Positions 16,121 through 24,626 of a stretch of DNA of 64,000 bases are shown here, piece after piece. Location: assembly GCA_964351745.1 (NCBI GenBank), contig CAYGPI010000003.1:23239-87238 (forward strand), written 5' to 3'. Source of the stretch: CAYNJF01 sp964351745. Lineage in GTDB: Bacteria; Pseudomonadota; Gammaproteobacteria; Berkiellales; Berkiellaceae. The position numbers and the translations under genes are program-made. How positions within the stretch are numbered: position 1 is the first letter of the stretch; each line of letters opens with the position of its first letter. The notes beneath the pieces are model-generated. The model was not told where the DNA came from. It worked only from the letters and a program-made list of their open reading frames with translations, and did no database searches.

Positions 16121-18919
16121 ATGAAAAAAACTCATTGGTTGTTAGGGGCATTGTTTTCTAGTTTGATAGGAAGTCAAGTCATGGCCTTGACAAATGAGCA
16201 GGTAGACTTGGTTGAAAACCAATTAGAGAATCAGCCTGTTCTCGATGTTTTGATTCATCTGAAGAAAACTTTGAAAGATGCACCGATGGACAAAGAAGCT
16301 CGATATCTTTTGTCAAAAACTTATTTGCTTAATCTAGATTTAGATAGTGCCGATAAGGAATTGCAACGAGCCAAAAAACTGGGCGTTGATCAACAGTATT
16401 GGATGCCTCTCCAAGCTAAAATATATTTGATTCAACATCAATATGAAAAGTTACTGTTGACTTTTGATAGTGATGCGATTGCCGTCAATGACATTACTGC
16501 TCCCTGGCTCGCAGATTTGGATCTGATCAAGGCGCAAGCGCATTTGTCTTTAAATCAGCTTGGTCAGGCTCGAGACGTTTTTAAGAGAATTTTAATTCAT
16601 CATCCAAGCAAGCTAGAAGCTCTTTTGGGTTTAACACAAAGCTACTTATTAGAAAATAAAATAGAAGACGCAGAAAGATTCTTAGGGATAGCTCTTCAGA
16701 AATCAGAGCTACATAAGGATTTGAAAGTTGATGCACAAATTCAAGTGGTTCAAGCATCTATTTTTAGGTTAAAAAATGATTTGGATAGTGCTAGGATAGC
16801 TTATCAATATGCTCTCAATTTGAACGAGGATAACTTACAAGCACGATTAGGACTCACTGAAATTTTCTTGTTGCTCAAAGACAAGGAATCCTTCATTAAG
16901 GAAAGTGATAAACTTTTTGAGAAAGCGCCTCGTCATACGTTAGCTCTTTACTATCATGCTTTGGCTCTTTATTCCAAAAAAGAAGTCGTGCCAGCCATTC
17001 AGGTTCTTGAAAAACTAACAGCCATTAAGTCTAATCATGCGCCTGCCTATCTGCTGTTAGGTTATAGTTACCATCATCAAAAACGATATGAGATGGCAGC
17101 TAAAACGTTACAAAAATACCTAGAGTTGAACCCTGGGCATTCAGGATCTCAAGCTGTTTTAGCATCTGTGATGCTGAAATTAAAAGATCCTACGGCCAGT
17201 ATAAAATTATTAGAGCCACTTGTTGCAAAAACGCCTCATTACGAATGGCTAGCGTTGTTAGGACATGCATATGTCGTCGTTGGTCAATTAGACAAAGGGA
17301 TTGATTATTTACAAAGAGCTTCCGCTAAGATGCCTCAAGATCCTGCTATTAAGGTTGAATTAGCAGCAAGCTTGATTGCTAATCAGGAAAATGGGAAGGC
17401 AACAGATCTGTTAGATGATTTGGTTGATCATAGTGATAATGTAGAGGCTGATTTATTACGATTGTACATGGCCTTGAAACAAAACGATGCAGAGAAAGCT
17501 CTTCTAATCTCTCGTCAGCTAGTGTCTAGAGACGAAAATAATCCAATTTTTCAGAATAGTTTAGGGTTAGCCTTAAGTGCCAGTGGAAAGAAAGAAGGTG
17601 CTATCGTTGCCTTTAAAAAGGCCATAGAGCTGGCTCCAAAATTTCTATCAGCGATGAACAATTTAGCAAGAGTTCATATGAAAGATAAGAATTTATCAGC
17701 CGCTGATAAAATGTTAGATAAGGCACTTAAGGTGGATCCAAGTTTTTTGCAAGCCTTGGAATTGAAAAGTCAAATTGCAGAATTAAATAATGATCCTAAA
17801 TTGGCACTTAAGTGGTTAAAGACTGCTCAGTTTAGGAATCCTGAGTCCTTTGAAGCCGTGACTTATGTCGTAAGCTATCATTGGCGTCATGCGCAGTTAG
17901 ATAAAGCTTATCAAGAAGCTATGGAGGGTTTAGAGAAATTTCCTAAACTTCTTCAAGCCAAGCAACTTGTTGGTCAAATGGCCTTGTATAAGAATGACTT
18001 TGACTCGGCCTTAAAAATCTTTAATGAGCTAAATCAAATGCATCCGGGTCAGATTCAAATCCTACAAGGCTTAGCTCGTGCTCAGCTAGGTTTAAAGCAA
18101 GTTGAATTAGCACAAAGATCATTAACTGAGATTTTGAAAATACAACAGAATAATGTGCCTGCATTGCTTATGACAGCGGATATTTTACTTTCGCAGCAGC
18201 AGTACCAAAAACTAAAAGAAACAGCTAATAAAATTATAGCTCAGTTTCCTGAGCGTCCTATTGGCCATAAATTACTAGGTGATGCATCCTTAGGGTTGGG
18301 TCATTTAACCGTAGCCGTCAATCAATATAAGTTAGCTTATGAGAAATCAGATACAAAGCATTATGCTCGAAGTTATTACCGTGCTCTTAAGTTTAATGGC
18401 AAAGCAGATTTAGCTTTTGAGATGATAGAAAAGCATTTAGCAAGTCACACAGAAGATCATAAGCTTAGGCAGTTTATTGCAACAGAGTATTTGTTGGATC
18501 AAAATACTTCTAAAGCTAAGGAGCATTATGCTAAGGTTGTCAAAGAGGATAGCTCGGATTATATCTCGCTTAATAATCTTGCACATATTAATTTGCAGGA
18601 TAACCAACTTGAAGAAGCTTTGAGTTTATCAGAAAAAGCTTATAAGCTGGCACCTGATGTGCCTCAAGTTGCTGACACGTACGCCTGGGTGCTCATTCAA
18701 CTTAAAAAGTCGAGTCAAGCAGTTCCAATATTAACCGATGCTATTGCACAGCAGCCAAAGTCACTTCAACTGAGGTATCACCGTGCTGTTGGGTTGTTTG
18801 AAATGGGTGATAAACAAAAGGCCATGACTGAATTAGAGAGAGTTCTAGCTAGCGATGAGTCATTTGTTGAAAAGAATTCTGCCCGTGCGTTACTCGATAG
18901 AATTAAAAGACAAGGATAG
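16121..18919 (+). CDS. prsT: PrsT-like giant TPR protein of the PEP-CTERM system
   Basis: 932 residues, almost entirely tetratricopeptide repeats after residue 40. Typical pairs with A at position 8 and P near 32 recur throughout. The size fits PrsT (TIGR02917), which in other XrtA loci also follows prsK-prsR. The N-terminus is a signal peptide with cleavage expected after VMA near residue 22. PrsT is usually described as a lipoprotein, but there is no cysteine near this cleavage site, so this version is probably soluble in the periplasm. It may scaffold the export or sorting machinery. The 33-base gap after prsR carries AAGGGA before the ATG. Confidence 0.88.
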   Translation: MKKTHWLLGALFSSLIGSQVMALTNEQVDLVENQLENQPVLDVLIHLKKTLKDAPMDKEARYLLSKTYLLNLDLDSADKELQRAKKLGVDQQYWMPLQAKIYLIQHQYEKLLLTFDSDAIAVNDITAPWLADLDLIKAQAHLSLNQLGQARDVFKRILIHHPSKLEALLGLTQSYLLENKIEDAERFLGIALQKSELHKDLKVDAQIQVVQASIFRLKNDLDSARIAYQYALNLNEDNLQARLGLTEIFLLLKDKESFIKESDKLFEKAPRHTLALYYHALALYSKKEVVPAIQVLEKLTAIKSNHAPAYLLLGYSYHHQKRYEMAAKTLQKYLELNPGHSGSQAVLASVMLKLKDPTASIKLLEPLVAKTPHYEWLALLGHAYVVVGQLDKGIDYLQRASAKMPQDPAIKVELAASLIANQENGKATDLLDDLVDHSDNVEADLLRLYMALKQNDAEKALLISRQLVSRDENNPIFQNSLGLALSASGKKEGAIVAFKKAIELAPKFLSAMNNLARVHMKDKNLSAADKMLDKALKVDPSFLQALELKSQIAELNNDPKLALKWLKTAQFRNPESFEAVTYVVSYHWRHAQLDKAYQEAMEGLEKFPKLLQAKQLVGQMALYKNDFDSALKIFNELNQMHPGQIQILQGLARAQLGLKQVELAQRSLTEILKIQQNNVPALLMTADILLSQQQYQKLKETANKIIAQFPERPIGHKLLGDASLGLGHLTVAVNQYKLAYEKSDTKHYARSYYRALKFNGKADLAFEMIEKHLASHTEDHKLRQFIATEYLLDQNTSKAKEHYAKVVKEDSSDYISLNNLAHINLQDNQLEEALSLSEKAYKLAPDVPQVADTYAWVLIQLKKSSQAVPILTDAIAQQPKSLQLRYHRAVGLFEMGDKQKAMTELERVLASDESFVEKNSARALLDRIKRQG

Positions 18920-18928
18920 TTAAAGTTC

Positions 18929-19540
18929 ATGAGTCGTCAAATTATTGGACTTATCGTTGGTATAAGTCTGAGTCTGGCTGGTTGCGCAGGCTCCAATTAC
19001 CCGTTACTAGAGCAAGCGCCGCTTACTCAGGAGCAATCACAATACCATATTGGCCCTGGTGACCATCTCCAAGTAGCTGTTTGGAAGAATCCAGAGGTTT
19101 CTGAAATGGTTGTTGTTCGCCCTGATGGGCGGATATCCCTTCCACTTATCCAAGATGTAGATGCAGCAGGTTTGACAGCGATGCAACTGTCGCATGATCT
19201 TGAAAAAGCTTTTCTTCAATATATTAAGGATCCACATGTGACAGTGATGCTGTCCAGATTTGTGGGCACTTATCATGATACGATCAGAGTGGTGGGCGAA
19301 GCTATTTCGCCGCAATCTTTATCATATCGAGAGGGCATGACCGTGCTCGATTTAATGATACAAGTAGGCGGTTTAACCGATTTTGCAGCTGGTAACAGAG
19401 CGGTGCTTATACGCAAAGATCAAGGTCAGCCTATCTCTTATAGGGTACGCTTGGACTCTTTGATTAGAGACGGAGACATCACGGCAAATGCACCTGTATC
19501 TCCTGGCGATATTTTGATTATCCCGGAGGCTATGATTTAA
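18929..19540 (+). CDS. Wza-type polysaccharide export lipoprotein, XrtA-associated
   Basis: 203 residues. The signal peptide ends in the lipobox LAGC near residue 19, so it is anchored in the outer membrane. The mature part starts with the polysaccharide export domain (YHIGPGDHLQVAVWKNPE near 40-57, RPDGRISLPL) followed by a SLBB-like region (VVGEAISPQSL, GGLTDFAAGN). This is the short PEP-CTERM-linked form (TIGR03027), without the long helix of E. coli Wza. It forms the export pore partner of the chain-length protein encoded directly after; stop and next start are adjacent. Confidence 0.9.
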   Translation: MSRQIIGLIVGISLSLAGCAGSNYPLLEQAPLTQEQSQYHIGPGDHLQVAVWKNPEVSEMVVVRPDGRISLPLIQDVDAAGLTAMQLSHDLEKAFLQYIKDPHVTVMLSRFVGTYHDTIRVVGEAISPQSLSYREGMTVLDLMIQVGGLTDFAAGNRAVLIRKDQGQPISYRVRLDSLIRDGDITANAPVSPGDILIIPEAMI

Positions 19541-21082
19541 ATGGATGTTAGAATACTTTTAGAAAAAGCTTTTGCCTTATTGAAAGGTGCTTATCAGTTT
19601 AGATGGATGGGGTTACTTGCTAGTCTTATCTTGGCGGTTGCTGGTTGGGTTTTTGTTTATTTCCTACCTGACTATTATCGTGCAAACTCTCGGATATATA
19701 TAGATACTCAATCTCTCTTGCAGCCTCTTATGAAAGATATTTCTGTCAGTCTTGATCCAGATGTTCGGATTCAAAAGATGACGAAGTTACTGCTAAGTTT
19801 GCCGAATTTAGAGCGAATAGCCAGAATGAGTGATTTAGATTTAGAGTATACGACGCCATCTGAAAAAGAGGCGTTCCTAAAGAAACTAGAAAGAAATATT
19901 AAATTTAATCGTCAAGGCCGCTCAAATTTATTTTCGTTAAGTTATGAACACGAAGATCCAGCTGTGGCAAAGTTGGTTGTTCAATCAGTCTTAAATCTTT
20001 TTATGGAGTTAACACTTTCAGATACTAGGACAGACACCATCGTTGCTCAGCGCTTTTTAGAGGGGCAAATAGGGCAAGTGGAAGATCGCCTTATTAAAGC
20101 TGAGCAAGGTTTAGCTGCTTTTAAGCGGCATAACATGAGCCATTTACCAAGGCAGGATCTTTCCTATTATGAATCGCTACAGACGCTACAGATAGATCGA
20201 GAAAGCACTAAATTAGATATAGCTATTGTTGAGAGTAAGCAGGAATCTCTTGAGAAGCAATTAAGAGGTGAAGAGCCTGTTTTAGGCTTAAGCACATCAG
20301 GTGATTTGCGACTGCTACATCCTTTGATAAGAAGCTTGCATGAGCTTGAAGATCAACATAAGCAATTGTCTCAATTTTACACAACGAAACACCCAGATGT
20401 TCAGCGCTTAGCAGCACAGATGAAGGCGCTAAGAGAGCAAATTGATAGTGAACGAAATGATACTCGATGGTCATTAACAGCTGATGAACTTAATAAAAAT
20501 CCTGTTTACCAGCAAATCAAAATTCAACTATCTGAAGCTACTTCTGAACTTGCGGCCTTAAAAGCCAAAGAGCGGGAAATTGATAAGCAGATTAATTTGA
20601 TGGAAAATAAAGTTGATAATATGATTGAAACAGAAGCGAGGTTTTCTAGTTTAAATCGCGATTATCAAAGCAATCAGCAGCAGTATCAATCTTTATTGGT
20701 GAAAAAAGAGGCAGCTCGCTTCGCTGAAGATATTGATGACACAGCAGAGAACTTTAAATTCAACATAGTTGATCCACCGTATGTGACAGCGGAGCCCGTG
20801 TGGCCTAAGCGAGGATTATTTAATCTAGCTGTTCTATTGGCTTCATTTATAGGTGGTATTGTGACAAGCCTTGGCTTAAGTCAATTGAAACCAACGTTCT
20901 ATGATAAATTTTCAATTGAACAAACCTTGGGATTGCCAGTACTTGCGACGTTGTCTTTTGACAAAACACCAAGTTTTGTGATTCAAACTCGTCGGGAACA
21001 TATCATGTATGCCACAGGCGTGATGGCGCTTATCGCGTCCTTCTTGGTGGTTTATTTATTAACTGGGGCAGGAGTTATTTAA
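19541..21082 (+). CDS. Polysaccharide chain-length/co-polymerase protein (Wzz type), XrtA-associated
   Basis: 513 residues. Two membrane helices (about 24-42 and 480-505) bracket a long periplasmic coiled-coil section (about 190-400). An extra hydrophobic segment lies near 425-445, preceded by a Pro-rich VDPPYV motif typical of Wzz proteins. It matches the PEP-CTERM chain-length subfamily (TIGR03007). It controls polymer length and contacts the export lipoprotein and the ATPase encoded next, with which it overlaps by one base. Confidence 0.9.
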   Translation: MDVRILLEKAFALLKGAYQFRWMGLLASLILAVAGWVFVYFLPDYYRANSRIYIDTQSLLQPLMKDISVSLDPDVRIQKMTKLLLSLPNLERIARMSDLDLEYTTPSEKEAFLKKLERNIKFNRQGRSNLFSLSYEHEDPAVAKLVVQSVLNLFMELTLSDTRTDTIVAQRFLEGQIGQVEDRLIKAEQGLAAFKRHNMSHLPRQDLSYYESLQTLQIDRESTKLDIAIVESKQESLEKQLRGEEPVLGLSTSGDLRLLHPLIRSLHELEDQHKQLSQFYTTKHPDVQRLAAQMKALREQIDSERNDTRWSLTADELNKNPVYQQIKIQLSEATSELAALKAKEREIDKQINLMENKVDNMIETEARFSSLNRDYQSNQQQYQSLLVKKEAARFAEDIDDTAENFKFNIVDPPYVTAEPVWPKRGLFNLAVLLASFIGGIVTSLGLSQLKPTFYDKFSIEQTLGLPVLATLSFDKTPSFVIQTRREHIMYATGVMALIASFLVVYLLTGAGVI

Positions 21083-21825
21083 TGTCAAAATCAGTGGCTT
21101 CCAGCATAATAGACAAGCCAAGCGAAAGTCAAAATCCTCAAATTTTTGAGGATTTGACCTTAGGACTACCTATTGAGCTTGAGTTAAATTTCCCAGGGTA
21201 TTTTAAGATTTCATCACAAAAAGATTCTGAGATTGAAAAATATAGATCCATTAAATGGGGACTATTAAATAGCGCAGGTGCTTCATCGCTATCTCAGACA
21301 GTTTTAGTGATGAGCTCTCGAGCAAAAGAGGGTAAATCAGCTATTGTTTTTAATACTGCTTTATCTATGAGCCAAGAGCTTGATTGGCATAGCATTATTG
21401 TTGATACAGATGATACGGAAAACTCATTAACCTGTAAGCTTGGTTTACAACAAAAAGTTGGGCTAACGGATTATTTGTTGGGGCACGCCAGTTTATCTGA
21501 TGTGCTTTATAAAACAACGCAGCCTAAATGTATGATTGTACCAGCGGGAAAAAGAAATTTAAGTCGCTCTGAATTATTAGCTAGTAAAAGCATGAAGAAC
21601 TTTATGGATGAGATAAAGTCAGTTCAAAAGCATTCTTACATTTTTATTGATTCTAAAAACATAAGCCAATTTGCAGATTGCAAAGTACTAGCGCCAATCG
21701 TTGATAAGATCCTCATTGTGATCGAGTCAGGGAGGACGCCTCGTTTTGAACTGAACACGATGGTGAATCAGTTACCTAAAGATAAGCTATCTGGGGTTGT
21801 TTTAAGTCAGGATTTGTGGGCTTAA
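21082..21825 (+). CDS. CpsD-like tyrosine-kinase-family ATPase, XrtA-associated
   Basis: 247 residues of the bacterial tyrosine kinase/ParA-like ATPase fold. Walker A is AKEGKSA near residue 87, Walker A' is IVDTDDT near 110-116 and a hydrophobic strand ending in FIDSK near 190 is the Walker B position. It fits the PEP-CTERM tyrosine autokinase group (TIGR03018), which cycles phosphorylation to drive polymerisation with the Wzz partner. There is no C-terminal tyrosine cluster; the protein ends in LSQDLWA. Autophosphorylation on a tail is therefore doubtful and the protein may act mainly as an ATPase partner. Confidence 0.8.
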   Translation: MSKSVASSIIDKPSESQNPQIFEDLTLGLPIELELNFPGYFKISSQKDSEIEKYRSIKWGLLNSAGASSLSQTVLVMSSRAKEGKSAIVFNTALSMSQELDWHSIIVDTDDTENSLTCKLGLQQKVGLTDYLLGHASLSDVLYKTTQPKCMIVPAGKRNLSRSELLASKSMKNFMDEIKSVQKHSYIFIDSKNISQFADCKVLAPIVDKILIVIESGRTPRFELNTMVNQLPKDKLSGVVLSQDLWA

Positions 21826-21833
21826 GCGTTTCA

Positions 21834-23207
21834 ATGAAAACCATAAAAGTTGTCTGTTTTAGTATCCTTTGTGTAAGTTGTCCCTTACAAGCAAAATGGC
21901 AGTTATCTCCAGAAATATCAATCCAACAGTTTTATTCAAGTAATATTGAGCTTAATAGTGGCCTTGATCGTCAATCTGAGTGGGTGACAGAGGTCGCACC
22001 GAGCTTAACGGTTGAGAATGCCCATTCTAAAAACCCACTACTTGCTTATTATAGAGCACAAGCCCTGTATTATATGAATGATAGCCGTAGTGATAAAATT
22101 TATCACCAAGGTTTGTTCAAGGCAAGCAAGCAGTATTGGGGGGATAGACTTACATTCTCAGTGACAGGTGATCATGCCCAGACTGTTTTATTTCCTGCTA
22201 GCGAACTAACGGTTGATAACATTCGGGGATCTAACACAACTAATGTGAGTCGAGTGATTGTTGGGCCATCATTCAATCACAAGCTTGGGTCAAATTTTCG
22301 AACTGATTACAGATATCAATTTGGGCAAATTATTTATCACCAAGATGTTCCAAATGCAATGACTCATGATTTGGATTTTAATTTGGGATCTACTTCGACA
22401 AATCATTGGACCATGAATGCCTATGGGCATTGGGACACCACAAGGCAAGATGCTATCAATATCGCTGAAAGCTTTGATAGTTTAGTGAGTATTGGCTATT
22501 TTTTAACGAGCCGTTTAAGACCTTTTGCTGCTTGGGGGTATGAAAACCATCAAAATCAACCGAACCTTTCAGATTTAGATGGCCCAAGGTGGCATGTTGG
22601 CGTAGCTTATCAACCCCTTCGGCGATTATCACTTAGTGGGTATATAGGGCAAAGAGCCTTTGGAGATACCTTTGATTTTAGCGCGACTTGGCAAAAAAAA
22701 TATTCTAGTTTGACAGCCTCTTATCATGAGGAGGTCACAAATTTTTTCCGCACTCAATTGTCTGCACTGCCAACGATAACGGTGAATGATTTAGGGCTCG
22801 TTAGCATTCAGTTCCAACCTCAAGTGCGCAATGATGTTTTCATAAGAAAAGTCGCAAGTCTAAATTGGCAGTCAAAAACTACGAAGTTCGCTTCATCAAT
22901 CACCCCATATTTAGAGAGAAGAGAGGTTGATACTGCTAATTCGCGAGAAGAGGGAGCAGGTCTAAACGTAGAATTATCGTGGCTTAAAAGTCAAAAACTA
23001 CAAATGGCTCTGATAGGAGGTTATGCCTATCAACAGCTTGTTAATCAGCAACATGATAAGCGGTTACAGGTGGGGATTCGAGTTGAGCATCAATTATCTC
23101 GTAAAACTGATATCACCTACGGTTATCGTTATTTTGAACTTCGAAGAACGTCGCAAAATACAATTTTTGAAAATAATGTTAATTTTGCAGTTCACTTTAA
23201 GTCCTAA
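21834..23207 (+). CDS. Outer-membrane beta-barrel protein of the XrtA locus
   Basis: 457 residues from ATG 21834. An in-frame GTG at 21816 would only add six residues before the signal peptide. The signal peptide (about 1-20, ending LQA) leads into a chain of alternating aromatic strands typical of a 16- to 18-strand barrel. Repeated YRYQFGQ- and TASYHEE-like strands occur, and the last residues are VNFAVHFKS. It corresponds to the uncharacterised PEP-CTERM-associated protein TIGR03016. It probably serves as an outer-membrane channel for the polymer. It overlaps the kinase gene's 3' end region and closes the first half of the locus. Confidence 0.82.
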   Translation: MKTIKVVCFSILCVSCPLQAKWQLSPEISIQQFYSSNIELNSGLDRQSEWVTEVAPSLTVENAHSKNPLLAYYRAQALYYMNDSRSDKIYHQGLFKASKQYWGDRLTFSVTGDHAQTVLFPASELTVDNIRGSNTTNVSRVIVGPSFNHKLGSNFRTDYRYQFGQIIYHQDVPNAMTHDLDFNLGSTSTNHWTMNAYGHWDTTRQDAINIAESFDSLVSIGYFLTSRLRPFAAWGYENHQNQPNLSDLDGPRWHVGVAYQPLRRLSLSGYIGQRAFGDTFDFSATWQKKYSSLTASYHEEVTNFFRTQLSALPTITVNDLGLVSIQFQPQVRNDVFIRKVASLNWQSKTTKFASSITPYLERREVDTANSREEGAGLNVELSWLKSQKLQMALIGGYAYQQLVNQQHDKRLQVGIRVEHQLSRKTDITYGYRYFELRRTSQNTIFENNVNFAVHFKS

Positions 23208-23229
23208 GTCTACAAGTCATTGAAATCTT

Positions 23230-23252
23230 TGGCGCGCTTATCTGTTGCGCCA
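23230..23252 (+). terminator. Possible weak terminator hairpin
   Basis: TGGCGC (23230-23235) pairs with GCGCCA (23247-23252) around an 11-base loop, 22 bases after the barrel-gene stop. Only a broken T-rich stretch follows, so it may attenuate rather than end transcription. Confidence 0.3.
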
Positions 23253-23282
23253 TACCTATTGTCTTTTATACAGCCATAGAGC

Positions 23283-24497
23283 TTGCACTATGAGTTAGTT
23301 GATGTAATATATACCATCTCCTTCTTTTGTTTACCGACTTGGTTAATTATCGTGATTGAATTTCTACAAAGCTTATTAGGCCCTAAGGCATGCCAAGCAG
23401 GCGATTTTGTCTGCCATTATACGGGTGGCACCTCAGCGCTTAGTGATTTCTTACCAAGCGTGGTCATAAGCGGTTTGAATACTGTCGCTGAAGCCAATCA
23501 TGCCACTTTAGCGCTTGGAGGCACAGCAGCTTTGATTGGCACGGGATTGACATTACGGTATTCAAGAAAGCGTACTCACGCAGAGGCTTCTTCATCTGAT
23601 GATAATCACGTAGATATTTATGCTTACCAAGATCAAGTTGTTCTTGGTAAATTGATGAAATTTCACGAGCTAGTTTATTTGAGTGATTTTGGTGCTGAGC
23701 AGGAGTTAGGGCAATTTACAGGCAATTTGGTTTTGTTATGTCAAGATGGTGGGCATTTCCAAGCACTTGACTATGCCGTTGTAGATAGGAATCGCGATGC
23801 TCAGCCTCTTTCACTTTCGTTAGAAGATTGGCTTGATAATATCTTAGCATTTTATCTTTTAAGTAACACAGATTTGCCCGCAACATTACGTTGTTTTATG
23901 CCAATAAACCATCTAGGATCTCATTGGACAGCTTTAAATGTAAATATTGATCTCGGTGCCAATGGGCATCGCTTTTTTGAAGATATGAAATTAGCGTACT
24001 TAGACAGCGAAGCTTTTATTGGTTATTCTACGGATTGCCAGTATATTGATCTAAATCGCGTTAAAAATTTTATTCAAGTGTACTTATATGAAAACACGAG
24101 GAATAATCAGTTCCCTTTTGGTAACATAACTTTGGTACACTCTGATTCAGTTAATGGTGAGGGGTTTCATCAAGCAGCTCAGGCGCAGTTGGTTAATTTT
24201 CAGCAAAGATACCAACAAGCTGAGTTTTATACGGAGACCTCTATTGGACAACTTGGAAATACTTGCGCAGAATTTACAGTTCTTAATGGAGTTTCAAGAG
24301 GCCTGTATCAAGCCTACGCTGTCGAAGGAGATTCTCAAGCTTTAAGGCAATTAAGTTGTGATATTAACGCTCAATATGATGATGAAGATATGGACGTTAC
24401 CTTAGAAGCTTCGCCAGATATCGTGACCAACCTTAGAATAGCCTACCCCTTTGTTCGTCAAATAAGACCTGCGTTGCGCCGCGGGGTGGTAGGTTAA
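23283..24497 (+). CDS. Candidate CE-clan cysteine protease (Ulp1/YopJ-like) in the polysaccharide locus
   Basis: 404 residues if started at TTG 23283; the start is uncertain (a GTG at 23352 would remove 23 residues). It is not one of the known XrtA-locus families that I recognise. The order of possible catalytic residues fits the CE clan of cysteine proteases (SUMO/ubiquitin-like proteases and YopJ acetyltransferases). GSH214-W starts a beta strand, D241 lies in AYLDS, and Q323-LGNT-C328 looks like the oxyanion glutamine and nucleophile. An N-terminal hydrophobic segment (about 10-30) and a second near 80-100 may anchor or insert it. Spacing between H and C is longer than in Ulp1. A hairpin follows the gene. 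Function as a protease or host-directed effector is inference. Confidence 0.6.
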   Translation: MHYELVDVIYTISFFCLPTWLIIVIEFLQSLLGPKACQAGDFVCHYTGGTSALSDFLPSVVISGLNTVAEANHATLALGGTAALIGTGLTLRYSRKRTHAEASSSDDNHVDIYAYQDQVVLGKLMKFHELVYLSDFGAEQELGQFTGNLVLLCQDGGHFQALDYAVVDRNRDAQPLSLSLEDWLDNILAFYLLSNTDLPATLRCFMPINHLGSHWTALNVNIDLGANGHRFFEDMKLAYLDSEAFIGYSTDCQYIDLNRVKNFIQVYLYENTRNNQFPFGNITLVHSDSVNGEGFHQAAQAQLVNFQQRYQQAEFYTETSIGQLGNTCAEFTVLNGVSRGLYQAYAVEGDSQALRQLSCDINAQYDDEDMDVTLEASPDIVTNLRIAYPFVRQIRPALRRGVVG

Positions 24498-24502
24498 ATC
24501 CA

Positions 24503-24535
24503 GACTAAGTTAGATGATTTATTTCTGATTTAGTC
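24503..24535 (+). terminator. Long hairpin after the protease-like gene
   Basis: GACTAAGTTAGA (24503-24514) pairs with TCTGATTTAGTC (24524-24535) over 12 bp with two G-T pairs and a 9-base loop. It lies just past the stop codon. The tail is GTGGCATTTTC, so the T tract is short. It divides the locus into two transcription blocks if active. Confidence 0.45.
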
Positions 24536-24626
24536 GTGGCATTTTCTTGCAGTTTCAAAAGCTTATCCATGGCGTATTTAGTAGACATTCGTTAAAATGG
24601 GGTAAATAATCATAGAAAGGATCTCC

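Noticed and set aside
24537..24551. Possible sigma-54 site TGGCATTTTCTTGCA before wecB
   Set aside because: Spacing between GG and GC is 9 bases instead of the required 10, and it overlaps the tail of a hairpin.
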